Part shown: positions 8,835 to 17,984 of the stretch, piece after piece | Position numbering within the stretch: the stretch's first letter is position 1 | Layout of the letters: each line of letters begins with the position of its first letter | Assembly (NCBI GenBank): GCA_039908535.1 | Contig: JAMOAW010000063.1 | Location: 1-41,805, forward strand | Direction of reading: 5' to 3' | DNA length: 41,805 nucleotides | Source: JAMOAW01 sp039908535 | GTDB taxonomy: Bacteria; Pseudomonadota; Magnetococcia; Magnetococcales; JADFZT01 | Notes under the pieces: model-generated | Told to the model about the DNA's origin: nothing | Seen by the model: the letters and a program-made list of their open reading frames with translations, nothing else | Database searches by the model: none | Made by a program: the position numbers and the translations under genes

Positions 8835-11800
8835 ATGGCCCATCTAGCCATTTGCCCTAAATGTGGACTGGGACATCGAGAAATCCCTGATGAATATCTT
8901 GGAAAAACGATGGCGTGTCCCCGTTGTGACAAACATTTTATCATTGAATCCTTTGCCTTGGGTTCCAATTTTCATAGCCCGATCACTCCGCACGACTCCA
9001 CGCCAACCGCAGGGGACAGGGTGCCAGTGGATTGGACGGAAGGTGATCTTATCCTGGGCATATACAAAGTGACTGGCCTTCTAGGGGTGGGAGGAATGGG
9101 CAAGGTCTACAAGGTTCACCATCTTGGTTGGAACATGGATTTGGCCGTCAAGAGTCCTAAACCAGAAATTTTGACTGTCCCAGGCGCGGTGGATAGTTTT
9201 ATGATGGAAGCGGAAAACTGGGTCAACCTGGGGCTGCATCCCAATACCTGCAGTTGCTACTATGTGCGTGAACTGGGTGGCATTCCCAGACTTTTTGCTG
9301 AATTTGTCACCGGTGGTGATTTGGACTCCTGGATCAAAGGCGATCGAAAAAAATCTATTGCTCCTAAACTTTACGAGGGAGAGGAAAAAATAGTTTTAGG
9401 GCGCATGTTGGATATTGCTGTACAATTTGCCTGGGGTTTGCATTTTGCCCATACACAAGGAATGATCCACCAAGACATCAAACCAGCCAATGTCATGTTG
9501 ACACCTGAAGGAAATGCCAAAGTAACCGACTTTGGCTTGGCCCGGATGCGTCACTCTGAGCAACCTGGAACGACGACAAATGAGTTGGTGGAGTCAGCAG
9601 GTATGTCCCCCCGTTGGTGTTCCCCAGAACAGTCGCAACAACACTCTCTTTCCAATGCCACCGATATTTGGTCTTGGGCCTTATCTGTTTTGAGCATGTT
9701 TGTTGGGGCTGAGGGCAAATGGCAAAAGGGAACCATGGCCCCAACAATCATGGAGGGATTCCGCTCCATGGGATTACGGGCCAGAGATACACGCATTCCT
9801 CCTATGCCAGAAAAATTGGCCGACATTTTAACCGCCTCATTTCAGATTGATCCCAAGGCGCGCCCCTCTCATTTAGGGGATTTAGCCGATGATTTGGCCA
9901 ACCTATATGAAAAAATTTTAGAACAACCTTTTCCCCGTCCTGTACCTAAATTGGGCCGCGCTCAAGCAGAAAGCCTTAACAATCGAGCGGTTTCGCTGCT
10001 AGATTTGGGACGTGAAGAGGAGGCGGGAAAACTTTGGGATCAAGCCTTGACTCTCCATCCCAACCACCCAGATAGCACCTATAATTCTGGTCTCAATAAA
10101 TGGCGTCAAGTTAAAATACCAGACGATCTGCCGCTTACAAAAAATATGGAAGAGGTCCGACTCTCCCAAAGCAACAATTGGCGGCCCTATTATTTACTTG
10201 GATTGATCCACCTGGAACGAGGCGATTGCTGGGCGGTACAGGAGGTATTATCCAAGCTCCCTCCAGCTCAAAAACAACAAGAGGATATCCGCCAGCTCAA
10301 AGCAGCGGCCCTGCACTATTTTGACCAATCACGACGATTGTTGGGAGTTTTTAGTGGCCATAAGGGCAGCGTCCGCTCGGTACGATTTACAGAAGATGGC
10401 CGTTTGGCCGTTTCGGGTGGCGATGATGGGGATGTCCGGGTTTGGGATCTGGTCAATCGCCGCTGTCTGCATGTGTTAACGGCACTAAAAACCAAAATTA
10501 CGGCGGTGGCCGTTAATCGTCAAGGCAGCATAGCGGTCTGCGCAGGAGAGGATCAACTCATTCGGGTTTGGAATATCATCACTGGAAAAATGTTGCGTAT
10601 TCTACAGGGCCATGTAAAAACAATTGAGTCGCTTTTTTTTAGCCACGATGGCCAACACATTCTTTCTGGTGGTAGCGACAATTTGATGATGTTATGGGAT
10701 TTGGCCTCTGGAAGAGAGCTGATGACCTTTCAGGGAGTTGCCGGTCCAATCAATGCCGTGGCGTTGAATCGGAATGGTCAATTGGCTCTCTCTGGAAGTG
10801 GTTCTTCTTCATCTAGCGATCATGCTCTACAACTATGGGATGTTACCAGTGGGAAGTGTCTTTACACCATCGGCCATAGAACAGCGATCAAGGCGGTGGC
10901 TTTCAACGAAATTAAAGAAGAAATTGTATCGGCTGGATTAAATGGGGTTATTCGTATTATGGAGCTCTCCAGTGGTGAACTTTTACAACGATTGACTGGA
11001 CATACCGCTCCCATCAATGACATTGGAGTAACGGCCAATGGTCGTTACCTGATCTCCGCCAGTGGCGCACCCTTTACAGATGACAATACTTTAAAATTAT
11101 GGGAGTTGAAAACTGGACGTTGTTTGCGAACCTTTGCCAAACCTGATTCAGGGCCCATATTCTCCGTCGCTTTTACCCCTGATGGCCGCTTTGCACTGGC
11201 GGCAACTGGCAAAGGAGATGTGGAATGGTGGTTGATCAATACAGAAAAATATGTATGGCAGGCCCCGATGGTTCTCTCCCGGGTCCAGGCCAGTGAGGTG
11301 GTTTTTACCGCTTTATCGGCCTACGAAGAGTCCCTTGGCAAGGCTGAAAAGGTCTTAAAAATGGGTTCTCCATGGGAGGCTCTCAGTTTTGTAAAAATGG
11401 CGCGTTCTCAATCGGGCTTCAGTCGTGGGGAAGAGGCTCTTAAACTTTTATCCCAACTTTACCAACTGTTACCTAAAGAAAAATTTCAGGGAGGTTGGGA
11501 GGTTAACTCTTTACAATTAGAGCCCGATGGGGGCACCGCACCAGTCACTTGCGTTGCCCACGACAACCATACACAACATATTTTAACAGGAAATCAAAAC
11601 GGTATATTGGCCATCTGGGATGGTCAAACTGAAACACCAACCCGCTCTTTCAAGGGACATCAGGGAACAGTAGAATCGATTACAATTTCTGGCGATGGAC
11701 GTTCTTTTCTCTCAGGAGGCAGCGATAGCCTATTGCAATTATGGGATATGAAAACCGGGCAGCTGCGCCACGCCTTTTCTGGGCATACCCAAAAAATTCG

Positions 11801-12653
11801 CGCAACAGCAATCTCCTGGAGCGGTCATCTCATTCTCTCCTCTGGAGCCGATGAAACCATACGCTTGTGGAATCCCAACGATGGTTCTTGCCAACGTATT
11901 TACAAGGGACATCAAGGGCAAGTGCTGGCTTTGGCCATGGGATTGACCCAAAATCGTTTTTTATCGGCTGGCGAAGATGGCACCATTCGTTTGTGGTATT
12001 TAAACAGCCCAAAATCCAAACAACTCTTTACAAACCATAAAGGGCAAGTTTTTTCTCTGGATATCAGTCTGGATGGCCGTTTTTTCTTGTCAGGCAGCTC
12101 AGATCGGACGGTCATCCTCTGGGAACTTAAAAGTGGAAAGCCTCTTAAAGTAATGGAGGGGCATACCGACTTTGTCCGTTCAGTGCGTTTCTGTACCAAT
12201 GGCTGGTTTGCCGCTTCTGGAAGTAACGATCAAACCATTAAACTATGGGACCTCTCTTCTGGAAAATGTTTACGTACCTTCACTGGTCATAGGGGAAATG
12301 TGAATGCGGTTACCTTTTCTCCCGATGGCAGCCGAATTTTTTCTGCTGGAAGTGACCAATTGACCAAAATTTGGTTTTTGGATTGGGAGTTGGGGAGACA
12401 GCCTCTGACAGAATGGAATCCTGAAGCAAACCATTTACTCAAAGCCTTTTCCGTTTGCCAGGAGTGGGAAAATCGGCCAAATGGGTATAGTATGATGGAT
12501 TTATTTAACACATTGTTTCCATTTGGAAAAAAAAATTCTCAAAGTTCAGAAAATTTAAATACCATGATGTTTATCTTGCGTCTGTCCGGTTTTGGCTATT
12601 TAAAACCCGAAAAAGTGGGGCATCAAATGAAAAATAAGGAGAAATGGCTATGA
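8835..12653 (+). CDS. Zinc-ribbon Ser/Thr protein kinase with TPR-like segment and two seven-bladed WD40 propellers
   Basis: 1272 aa. An N-terminal zinc ribbon (CPKC near residue 7, CPRC near 30) precedes a eukaryotic-type kinase at about 70-350. The kinase has the glycine loop LLGVGGMGKVYKVH, catalytic lysine in LAVKSPK (about 105), catalytic loop HQDIKPANVM (about 212; HQD in place of HRD), DFG at about 231 and SPRWCSPEQ as the P+1 region, so it looks active. A TPR-like helical stretch covers about 375-460. Seven WD40 repeats occupy about 502-803, a helical linker 805-900 and seven more repeats about 903-1185, followed by a helical tail. No membrane span is seen, so it is probably cytoplasmic. 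It lies inside the pilus operon, and its stop overlaps the next gene's ATG (ATGA), suggesting coupled translation. Its likely job is to phosphorylate and scaffold pilus assembly proteins (inference). The ATG at 8835 is preferred over a TTG at 8775 inside mshL. Confidence 0.9.
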   Translation: MAHLAICPKCGLGHREIPDEYLGKTMACPRCDKHFIIESFALGSNFHSPITPHDSTPTAGDRVPVDWTEGDLILGIYKVTGLLGVGGMGKVYKVHHLGWNMDLAVKSPKPEILTVPGAVDSFMMEAENWVNLGLHPNTCSCYYVRELGGIPRLFAEFVTGGDLDSWIKGDRKKSIAPKLYEGEEKIVLGRMLDIAVQFAWGLHFAHTQGMIHQDIKPANVMLTPEGNAKVTDFGLARMRHSEQPGTTTNELVESAGMSPRWCSPEQSQQHSLSNATDIWSWALSVLSMFVGAEGKWQKGTMAPTIMEGFRSMGLRARDTRIPPMPEKLADILTASFQIDPKARPSHLGDLADDLANLYEKILEQPFPRPVPKLGRAQAESLNNRAVSLLDLGREEEAGKLWDQALTLHPNHPDSTYNSGLNKWRQVKIPDDLPLTKNMEEVRLSQSNNWRPYYLLGLIHLERGDCWAVQEVLSKLPPAQKQQEDIRQLKAAALHYFDQSRRLLGVFSGHKGSVRSVRFTEDGRLAVSGGDDGDVRVWDLVNRRCLHVLTALKTKITAVAVNRQGSIAVCAGEDQLIRVWNIITGKMLRILQGHVKTIESLFFSHDGQHILSGGSDNLMMLWDLASGRELMTFQGVAGPINAVALNRNGQLALSGSGSSSSSDHALQLWDVTSGKCLYTIGHRTAIKAVAFNEIKEEIVSAGLNGVIRIMELSSGELLQRLTGHTAPINDIGVTANGRYLISASGAPFTDDNTLKLWELKTGRCLRTFAKPDSGPIFSVAFTPDGRFALAATGKGDVEWWLINTEKYVWQAPMVLSRVQASEVVFTALSAYEESLGKAEKVLKMGSPWEALSFVKMARSQSGFSRGEEALKLLSQLYQLLPKEKFQGGWEVNSLQLEPDGGTAPVTCVAHDNHTQHILTGNQNGILAIWDGQTETPTRSFKGHQGTVESITISGDGRSFLSGGSDSLLQLWDMKTGQLRHAFSGHTQKIRATAISWSGHLILSSGADETIRLWNPNDGSCQRIYKGHQGQVLALAMGLTQNRFLSAGEDGTIRLWYLNSPKSKQLFTNHKGQVFSLDISLDGRFFLSGSSDRTVILWELKSGKPLKVMEGHTDFVRSVRFCTNGWFAASGSNDQTIKLWDLSSGKCLRTFTGHRGNVNAVTFSPDGSRIFSAGSDQLTKIWFLDWELGRQPLTEWNPEANHLLKAFSVCQEWENRPNGYSMMDLFNTLFPFGKKNSQSSENLNTMMFILRLSGFGYLKPEKVGHQMKNKEKWL

Positions 12654-14854
12654 GTTTGTTGCTTGAAGCACTCATGAAAGCCGAAAGTCACAAACAGAAA
12701 AGGGAGTCCATGCAGCAGGAAAAATCCTCTTCCTCTTCTCTATTTGCGCGAGATTCTCCTCCTGAACGGAAACCGAATACAATAGATACACTCGATTTAG
12801 AAATCAATTCAGAGCCAGATCTGCAATTACATGATCCCCATGCATCCTCCTTTTCAGAACCAAATCGTATAATTGATTCTTTGTCGTTAGAAAAAAATTC
12901 CAGCCAGGAACCTTTGCAACTGGAAATGGCTGACACCTGGAAGTGGTCTGAAGAAAATGAGTCAAAACAGATGGATCATGCCCCCCAAAAAAAGACCAGC
13001 ATGATTCATGATTTTTTGGAAAATGACGGCCCTGTTTGGGAAAAAGAGCCCCCACAAAAGAGAGACAGCATGATCTCCTCTCTACTCCAAAAGGAAGAAA
13101 ATGCCTCAGGGAATGGTTTAGCAAGTAGATCGCAACAGAATACCGGAAAAGCGGACAAAAGATGTTTAATCGCCGACTTTTTAAATGATGACGAAGATGA
13201 AGTGGAGTCCACCCTGCCCTCTTTCGTTAATGCCACCATTTATGCACAGGCTCCCGCTTCCAAAAGTCAGGAACCTTCTTTGCCAATCTATCAGGCTCCC
13301 CCTTCCAAGAAAATTTTAATCTCTGATATTTTAGATCAAACCCAGGAGGAGACCCAACCTACGCACATCAAAAGGGGTCACATAGAACAGGATCTATCAA
13401 CACCTATTGACGGGACCATTTACTCCCAAGAACCACTTCCTTTGCCAATACCAACGAAAACACCAACGAAGAGTGTCAAATTATCGACTGGAGATCGATT
13501 TAAAAGCGATGAGAACACCCGCTCTGATTCCAAAAAAATTTCTGAAAAAAACTCTGTTTGGGTCGATGAAGAAAATTGGAATTTTACTGAAAATACAGTT
13601 GATTTTAAACCAAACTTACTGGTGGAAACAGACGATGCCGAGTTGACCTTAGCAAAACCTGTTGCGGAAATTATCGCTCCAATAGATAGCACCCCCCCAA
13701 ATTTATATGGAGAAGATCCCTTCCCAATGACGGATGTGCCAAAAAAGGATTTGTTGCTAAAAAAATATAGAATGATCAACTCTTTTAAAAATATTTTTGA
13801 CCAAAAAGAGGCTTCGAATTTTAAACGATTTTATCTATTAGGGGGGATTGTCTTTCTGGGAATGGGAATTTTGGGCGGAGGATTTTGGTATTTTAATAAT
13901 CTTGTAAACTCCAAACCCAACACCTTCAACTTCGCCAACCAGAATAAAACCATTTCCAAGCCCGTCACCAAAACAGTATCGGCACCTCTCCATCCTCCAG
14001 AAGAAAAACAGGCCCCTGTGCAAACCCAAGAAAAAACCACGCCTGCCGTACCCGTGGTCCAACAACCCATCGCTTTAAGTCAGGCGACACCGTCACCACC
14101 GGTAAACAGTGTTCCTGACAACCCCCGCCAGCACGTGTTACATGCGGCGCGCCCTGCTCCTGAAAAAACATCTGTTACCACCCAAACGGAACAAGATGCT
14201 TCTTCTGCGCAAAATAGCTCTGGTATTCATCGGCAGCAAACGCCAAAGGTCTCTTACATGCGATTGGTCAAAGCCCATGAAGGGCTTCTTACTGGCCAGC
14301 AGCAGGACGCACAAAAAATCTATCAGAGCATTTTGGAAAACGATCCCAACAACCGTGATGCCAAGTTTGGGTTAGCAAGCCTGGCCATCTTAAACAAAAA
14401 TTTTGAAATGGCGAGCCGTTATTATCTGGATATTTTGGATCGTTATCCAAACGATACCAAGGCCCTGGCAGGTTTTGTCGGATTAAAAGGGGCGATGGAT
14501 TCAACACGCTATGAGGGTTTGATCAAACAAGCCCTAGAACAAGATCCACAGGCGGCACATCTCTATTTTGCTCTTGGCGTTCTATATGCGGGTCAGAAAC
14601 GTTGGAACGATGCTCAAGGGGCCTTTTTCCGGGCCTACACAGGCAATAACAACAATCCCGATTATGCCTTTAATTTGGCTGTAAGCCTTGATCACATGGC
14701 CAAAGGAAAGGCGGCCTTGCCCTATTATCAGCGTGCTTTGGAAGGGAGCAAAATTCAATCTGTCAACTTTGATGTAGATAAGGTCAACAAACGCATTCAA
14801 ACGCTTACAAATTTGTTTACTTCTTTAGCTCCTGCCGTTTCTGTACAACCATAG
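12650..14854 (+). CDS. Bitopic TPR protein of the pilus cluster (MshN/GspB-like start)
   Basis: 734 aa. It opens with MSLLLEALMKAESH, an amphipathic start like those of GspB/ExeB-type and other T2SS/T4P accessory proteins. The cytoplasmic part (to about 390) is acidic, disordered and Ser-rich, with several spaced copies of a short motif: MIHDFLEND, MISSLLQKEE, LIADFLNDDE, LISDILDQTQ, and weaker IDTLDLE and IDSLSLE. One membrane span follows (FYLLGGIVFLGMGILGGGFWYF, about 393-415), then a Pro/Thr/Gln-rich linker and periplasmic TPRs (about 535-715). By position and topology it corresponds to MshN. The ATG at 12650 is chosen over 12644 because AAGGAG lies 8 bases upstream and it forms an ATGA overlap with the kinase gene. 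The disordered tail is a plausible kinase substrate or docking platform (inference). Confidence 0.8.
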   Translation: MSLLLEALMKAESHKQKRESMQQEKSSSSSLFARDSPPERKPNTIDTLDLEINSEPDLQLHDPHASSFSEPNRIIDSLSLEKNSSQEPLQLEMADTWKWSEENESKQMDHAPQKKTSMIHDFLENDGPVWEKEPPQKRDSMISSLLQKEENASGNGLASRSQQNTGKADKRCLIADFLNDDEDEVESTLPSFVNATIYAQAPASKSQEPSLPIYQAPPSKKILISDILDQTQEETQPTHIKRGHIEQDLSTPIDGTIYSQEPLPLPIPTKTPTKSVKLSTGDRFKSDENTRSDSKKISEKNSVWVDEENWNFTENTVDFKPNLLVETDDAELTLAKPVAEIIAPIDSTPPNLYGEDPFPMTDVPKKDLLLKKYRMINSFKNIFDQKEASNFKRFYLLGGIVFLGMGILGGGFWYFNNLVNSKPNTFNFANQNKTISKPVTKTVSAPLHPPEEKQAPVQTQEKTTPAVPVVQQPIALSQATPSPPVNSVPDNPRQHVLHAARPAPEKTSVTTQTEQDASSAQNSSGIHRQQTPKVSYMRLVKAHEGLLTGQQQDAQKIYQSILENDPNNRDAKFGLASLAILNKNFEMASRYYLDILDRYPNDTKALAGFVGLKGAMDSTRYEGLIKQALEQDPQAAHLYFALGVLYAGQKRWNDAQGAFFRAYTGNNNNPDYAFNLAVSLDHMAKGKAALPYYQRALEGSKIQSVNFDVDKVNKRIQTLTNLFTSLAPAVSVQP

Positions 14855-14879
14855 ATGTATACAAATGGACATTTTTAAT

Positions 14880-14952
14880 CGTAACCGTTCACAGAAGTAA
14901 AATTTTGCGTTAATTGAAACTCAATGATTTATTGCTTTGGCGTAACCGTTCA
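14880..14952 (+). repeat. Direct repeat pair CGTAACCGTTCA flanking the approach to R2
   Basis: The 12-mer CGTAACCGTTCA occurs at 14880-14891 and again at 14941-14952, 61 bp apart, in the gap before mshE. Its inverted 11-mer core TGAACGGTTAC is at 133-143, next to R1. All three copies sit beside R1/R2-type hairpin clusters, suggesting an end sequence or a target motif. Confidence 0.45.
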
Positions 14953-14970
14953 TATATTAATAAAAAAAGG

Positions 14971-15082
14971 GGTCTGGGGGATTGCCCCCAGGGTTTTGTT
15001 TTTGACTGTGCTTTTGACTTTGCTTTTGAATTCGGTTTTGCTTTCTTCAAATAGCAGGGGGGTTGGGGGATGCAATCCCCCA
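14971..15082. repeat. Hairpin repeat cluster R2, abutting and entering the 5' region of mshE
   Basis: This is a near copy of R1: hairpin CTGGGGGATTGCCCCCAG at 14974-14991, a TTTTG-rich tract with a 12-nt expansion relative to R1, and a second hairpin at 15064-15082. The mshE ATG at 15095 follows by only 12 bases, leaving no recognisable Shine-Dalgarno. The open frame of mshE reads back through the whole repeat without a stop. Confidence 0.85.
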
Positions 15083-15094
15083 CGTCCCACCGTT

Positions 15095-16774
15095 ATGTTG
15101 GGTGAGGTTTTAGTGGAAAAAGGGGTGATCAGTCAAGATCAACTGCAAATCGCCTTGACCGAACAAAAACGTCAATCCAAACCTCTAGGCAAGCTCCTGG
15201 TTGATCTTGGTTTTGTCACTGAAAGCATCATGCGTGACATGTTGAGTGAGACGTTAGGACAGGCGAGTGTTGATCTTTCCAAAGTGGTGGTGGACAGCGA
15301 GGCGGTCAAACTGGTCAGCAAAGATTTTGCCAAACAGGTCAATATGCTGCCCATCGCCTATGACCGCGAAAAAAATCATTTGACGGTGGCTATGGCCAAC
15401 ACCTTTAACGTGGTGGCCTTAGACAAGTTGCGTTCCATCCTCGGCGATGATGTAGAAATCAAAGTATTGCTCGCCGGTGAAATCGAAATTGATAACGCCA
15501 TTGACAACTTTTTTGGTTTTGAACTATCCGTAGACGGCATTCTTAGGGAGTTGGAAACGGGAGAAGTAGATGCCAAAAGCCTCAGTTCTGAGGAGTATAG
15601 CCAACCTCTGCTGCGCTTAGTAGATTCGATCCTTTCCGATGCCGCCAAACGGGGGGCCTCCGACATCCATTTTGAACCAGAAGAGCGTTTTTTTCGCATT
15701 CGCTATCGAATCGACGGCGTCCTGAGGCAAATTCGCAGTTTGCACAAAAAATATCAATCGATGATTACGGTTCGGATCAAGGTATTGGCAGGTCTAAACA
15801 TTGCCGAATCCCGCGTTCCCCAGGATGGTCATATTTCCTTACAAATTTTTGGCTATCCCGTTGATTTTCGTGTCTCCTGTATGGCCACGACCCATGGGGA
15901 GAATATTGTTCTTAGAATTTTGGATCGGCGCAAGGGGATCATTCCTCTGGAAGAGATGTCTTTGAGCGATTATGCCCTATCCCAAATTAAATTAATCATG
16001 GCCAGACCCGTAGGGATTATTTTGGTGACCGGTCCGACCGGTAGCGGCAAGACCACCACACTCTATTCCATACTCAATGCCATCAACGATGAATCCATTA
16101 ACATTATGACCCTTGAAGATCCAGTGGAATATCCCATGGCGCAAATACGGCAAGCAACGGTGAATACCGCAGCTAAAATGGGGTTTGCTGATGGGATTCG
16201 GGCCATTTTGCGTCAGGATCCCGATGTCATTTTGGTGGGTGAAATTCGAGACAAAGAGACGGCAGAGATGGCCCTGCGTGCCGCCATGACAGGTCATCAG
16301 GTTTACTCGACGGTCCATGCCAATTCAGCGATCAAAGCCCTGACCCGTCTTATGGATATTGGCGTTCCAAAAGAGGTTCTCTCGGGTCATATTATTGGCA
16401 TTATTGGACAACGGTTGGTACGCAAGCTGTGTCATTTTTGCCGGGAGCCTTACCACCCAACACCTATGGAACGCCGTCTGTTGGGTTTAACCGATCACAA
16501 TAGTAAAATCATCATTTATCGCCCAAAAGGGTGCAAATATTGTGACTATCATGGTTACAAGGGGCGAATGGCTTTGATGGAGATATTAAACATAGATTCA
16601 GAACTAGACAACATGATCGCCAAGGGGGCGAATCACCAGGAAATTCTCACTTATGCTTTGGAAAACGGTTTTAATTCTCTCGCCATAGATGGGGCGAGAG
16701 CGATTTTGGAGCGGCGCACCAGTCTGGATGAAGTCACTCGTATCGTCGATCTAACCGAACGGCTAGGCAGATAA
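15095..16774 (+). CDS. mshE: MshE-type pilus extension ATPase (GspE/PilB family)
   Basis: A 559-aa assembly ATPase that powers pilin polymerisation at the inner membrane. The N-terminus is an MshEN-type domain (LGEVLVEKGVISQDQL and, later, LGKLLVDLGFVTES), a fold that binds cyclic di-GMP in MshE. Here the Arg that normally precedes the first LG is replaced by the start Met. The ATPase core has Walker A GPTGSGKTTT (about 313), Walker B VILVGEIRD (about 377), the His-box region TGHQVYSTVHANSA, and a zinc tetracysteine site CHFC (about 445) plus CKYC (about 479). The ATG at 15095 is the first credible start. The open frame extends to 14924, but those codons are made of hairpin repeat R2, and no ribosome site precedes 15095, so the start may have been altered by the repeat. 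Confidence 0.9.
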   Translation: MLGEVLVEKGVISQDQLQIALTEQKRQSKPLGKLLVDLGFVTESIMRDMLSETLGQASVDLSKVVVDSEAVKLVSKDFAKQVNMLPIAYDREKNHLTVAMANTFNVVALDKLRSILGDDVEIKVLLAGEIEIDNAIDNFFGFELSVDGILRELETGEVDAKSLSSEEYSQPLLRLVDSILSDAAKRGASDIHFEPEERFFRIRYRIDGVLRQIRSLHKKYQSMITVRIKVLAGLNIAESRVPQDGHISLQIFGYPVDFRVSCMATTHGENIVLRILDRRKGIIPLEEMSLSDYALSQIKLIMARPVGIILVTGPTGSGKTTTLYSILNAINDESINIMTLEDPVEYPMAQIRQATVNTAAKMGFADGIRAILRQDPDVILVGEIRDKETAEMALRAAMTGHQVYSTVHANSAIKALTRLMDIGVPKEVLSGHIIGIIGQRLVRKLCHFCREPYHPTPMERRLLGLTDHNSKIIIYRPKGCKYCDYHGYKGRMALMEILNIDSELDNMIAKGANHQEILTYALENGFNSLAIDGARAILERRTSLDEVTRIVDLTERLGR

Positions 16775-16778
16775 CAAA

Positions 16779-17984
16779 ATGGCTGAATTTCGCTTTAAAG
16801 CTATGAATGCCAAGGGTAGAATCATTCGCAACCACATTGAGGCCAACAATATCGATGATTTGGAGGCTCGATTGGCGCGAATTGATCTAGATTTAATCAA
16901 CTGTTGGGAGGAAAAAAAGAAAAAAACGCGCATATCCGCCCGACAAATCTCCACTCAAGAGATGATTACCCTCTGTTTACATATGGAGCAGGTTACCCAT
17001 TCCGGTATTCCCTTGTTAGGCGGATTTTCCGACTTGCGGGATAGCAGCGAAAATCCCTCTATGAAGGCCTTGATCGGCTCCGTGATTGAAAACATTGAGT
17101 CTGGATTAACCCTAACAGAGGCTTTGGAAAAATTTCCGCAAATTTTTGACAAGGTCTTTCTGGCTTTAATTCGGGCTGGGGAGTCCACAGGAGAGCTGTC
17201 CATTATTTTTGCCAGTCTCGCCAATAATTATAAATGGCTGGATGAGATCAGATCCAGGACCAAAAAGGTTCTGCTCTATCCGACCTTTGTTTTAGTCATT
17301 GTTTCTGCTGTTTTCTTTTTTATGATGACCTTTTTGGTACCCCAGGTGGTACAACTGCTGACGACCATGGGTATGGAGTTACCATTCCATACCAAAATGT
17401 TGATTGCGACATCTCATTTTATCGTTGCTCATTGGCTTATTTTAATAATGACACCGATCTCTTTTATAATATTTATTATTATTGGGATTCGGATAAGCCC
17501 TTCTTTGGCCTATGGAGTAGATTTTATAAAACTTCGACTTTGGATCTTTGGCCCTCTGCTTCTTAAAATCAGTTTGGCTCGTTTTGCCAATATATTTGCC
17601 ATCATGTACTCTTCTGGTATCACGGTATTGGAGTGCGTACTCATTAGCGAAGAGGTGATGGGCAATCGATTTTTGGCTAAGGTGATGCAAGAGGTGCATC
17701 AGATGATCAGTGAAGGGCAGACCATTACCGAAAGTTTTAAAAAATCCATGATCTTTCCCCCGTTGGTCTTGCGGATGATTTCGGTAGGAGAGAGTACGGG
17801 TTCTTTGCATACGGGGCTATTAAACGTCAAATATTTTTATGAACGAGATGTCAAAGATGGCGTGGATAAAATACAAGGGATGATTGAACCGATATTGACT
17901 CTATTTTTGGGGGGACTTCTCGCCTGGATCATTCTATCGGTGATGGGACCTGTCTATGACATTATTCAAAAGGTGGGTAAGTGA
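16779..17984 (+). CDS. mshG: MshG-type inner-membrane platform protein (GspF/PilC family)
   Basis: 401 aa, with the duplicated T2SSF domain. The first copy includes FSDLRDSSENPSM and FPQIFDKVFLALIRAGESTG; the second has FANIFAIMYSSGITVLECV and FPPLVLRMISVGESTGSL. Three hydrophobic segments are visible at about residues 165-190, 205-235 and 367-395, the usual number for the family. It anchors the assembly ATPase and couples it to pilin addition. It starts 4 bp after mshE and its TGA overlaps the next gene's ATG by one base. Confidence 0.92.
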   Translation: MAEFRFKAMNAKGRIIRNHIEANNIDDLEARLARIDLDLINCWEEKKKKTRISARQISTQEMITLCLHMEQVTHSGIPLLGGFSDLRDSSENPSMKALIGSVIENIESGLTLTEALEKFPQIFDKVFLALIRAGESTGELSIIFASLANNYKWLDEIRSRTKKVLLYPTFVLVIVSAVFFFMMTFLVPQVVQLLTTMGMELPFHTKMLIATSHFIVAHWLILIMTPISFIIFIIIGIRISPSLAYGVDFIKLRLWIFGPLLLKISLARFANIFAIMYSSGITVLECVLISEEVMGNRFLAKVMQEVHQMISEGQTITESFKKSMIFPPLVLRMISVGESTGSLHTGLLNVKYFYERDVKDGVDKIQGMIEPILTLFLGGLLAWIILSVMGPVYDIIQKVGK

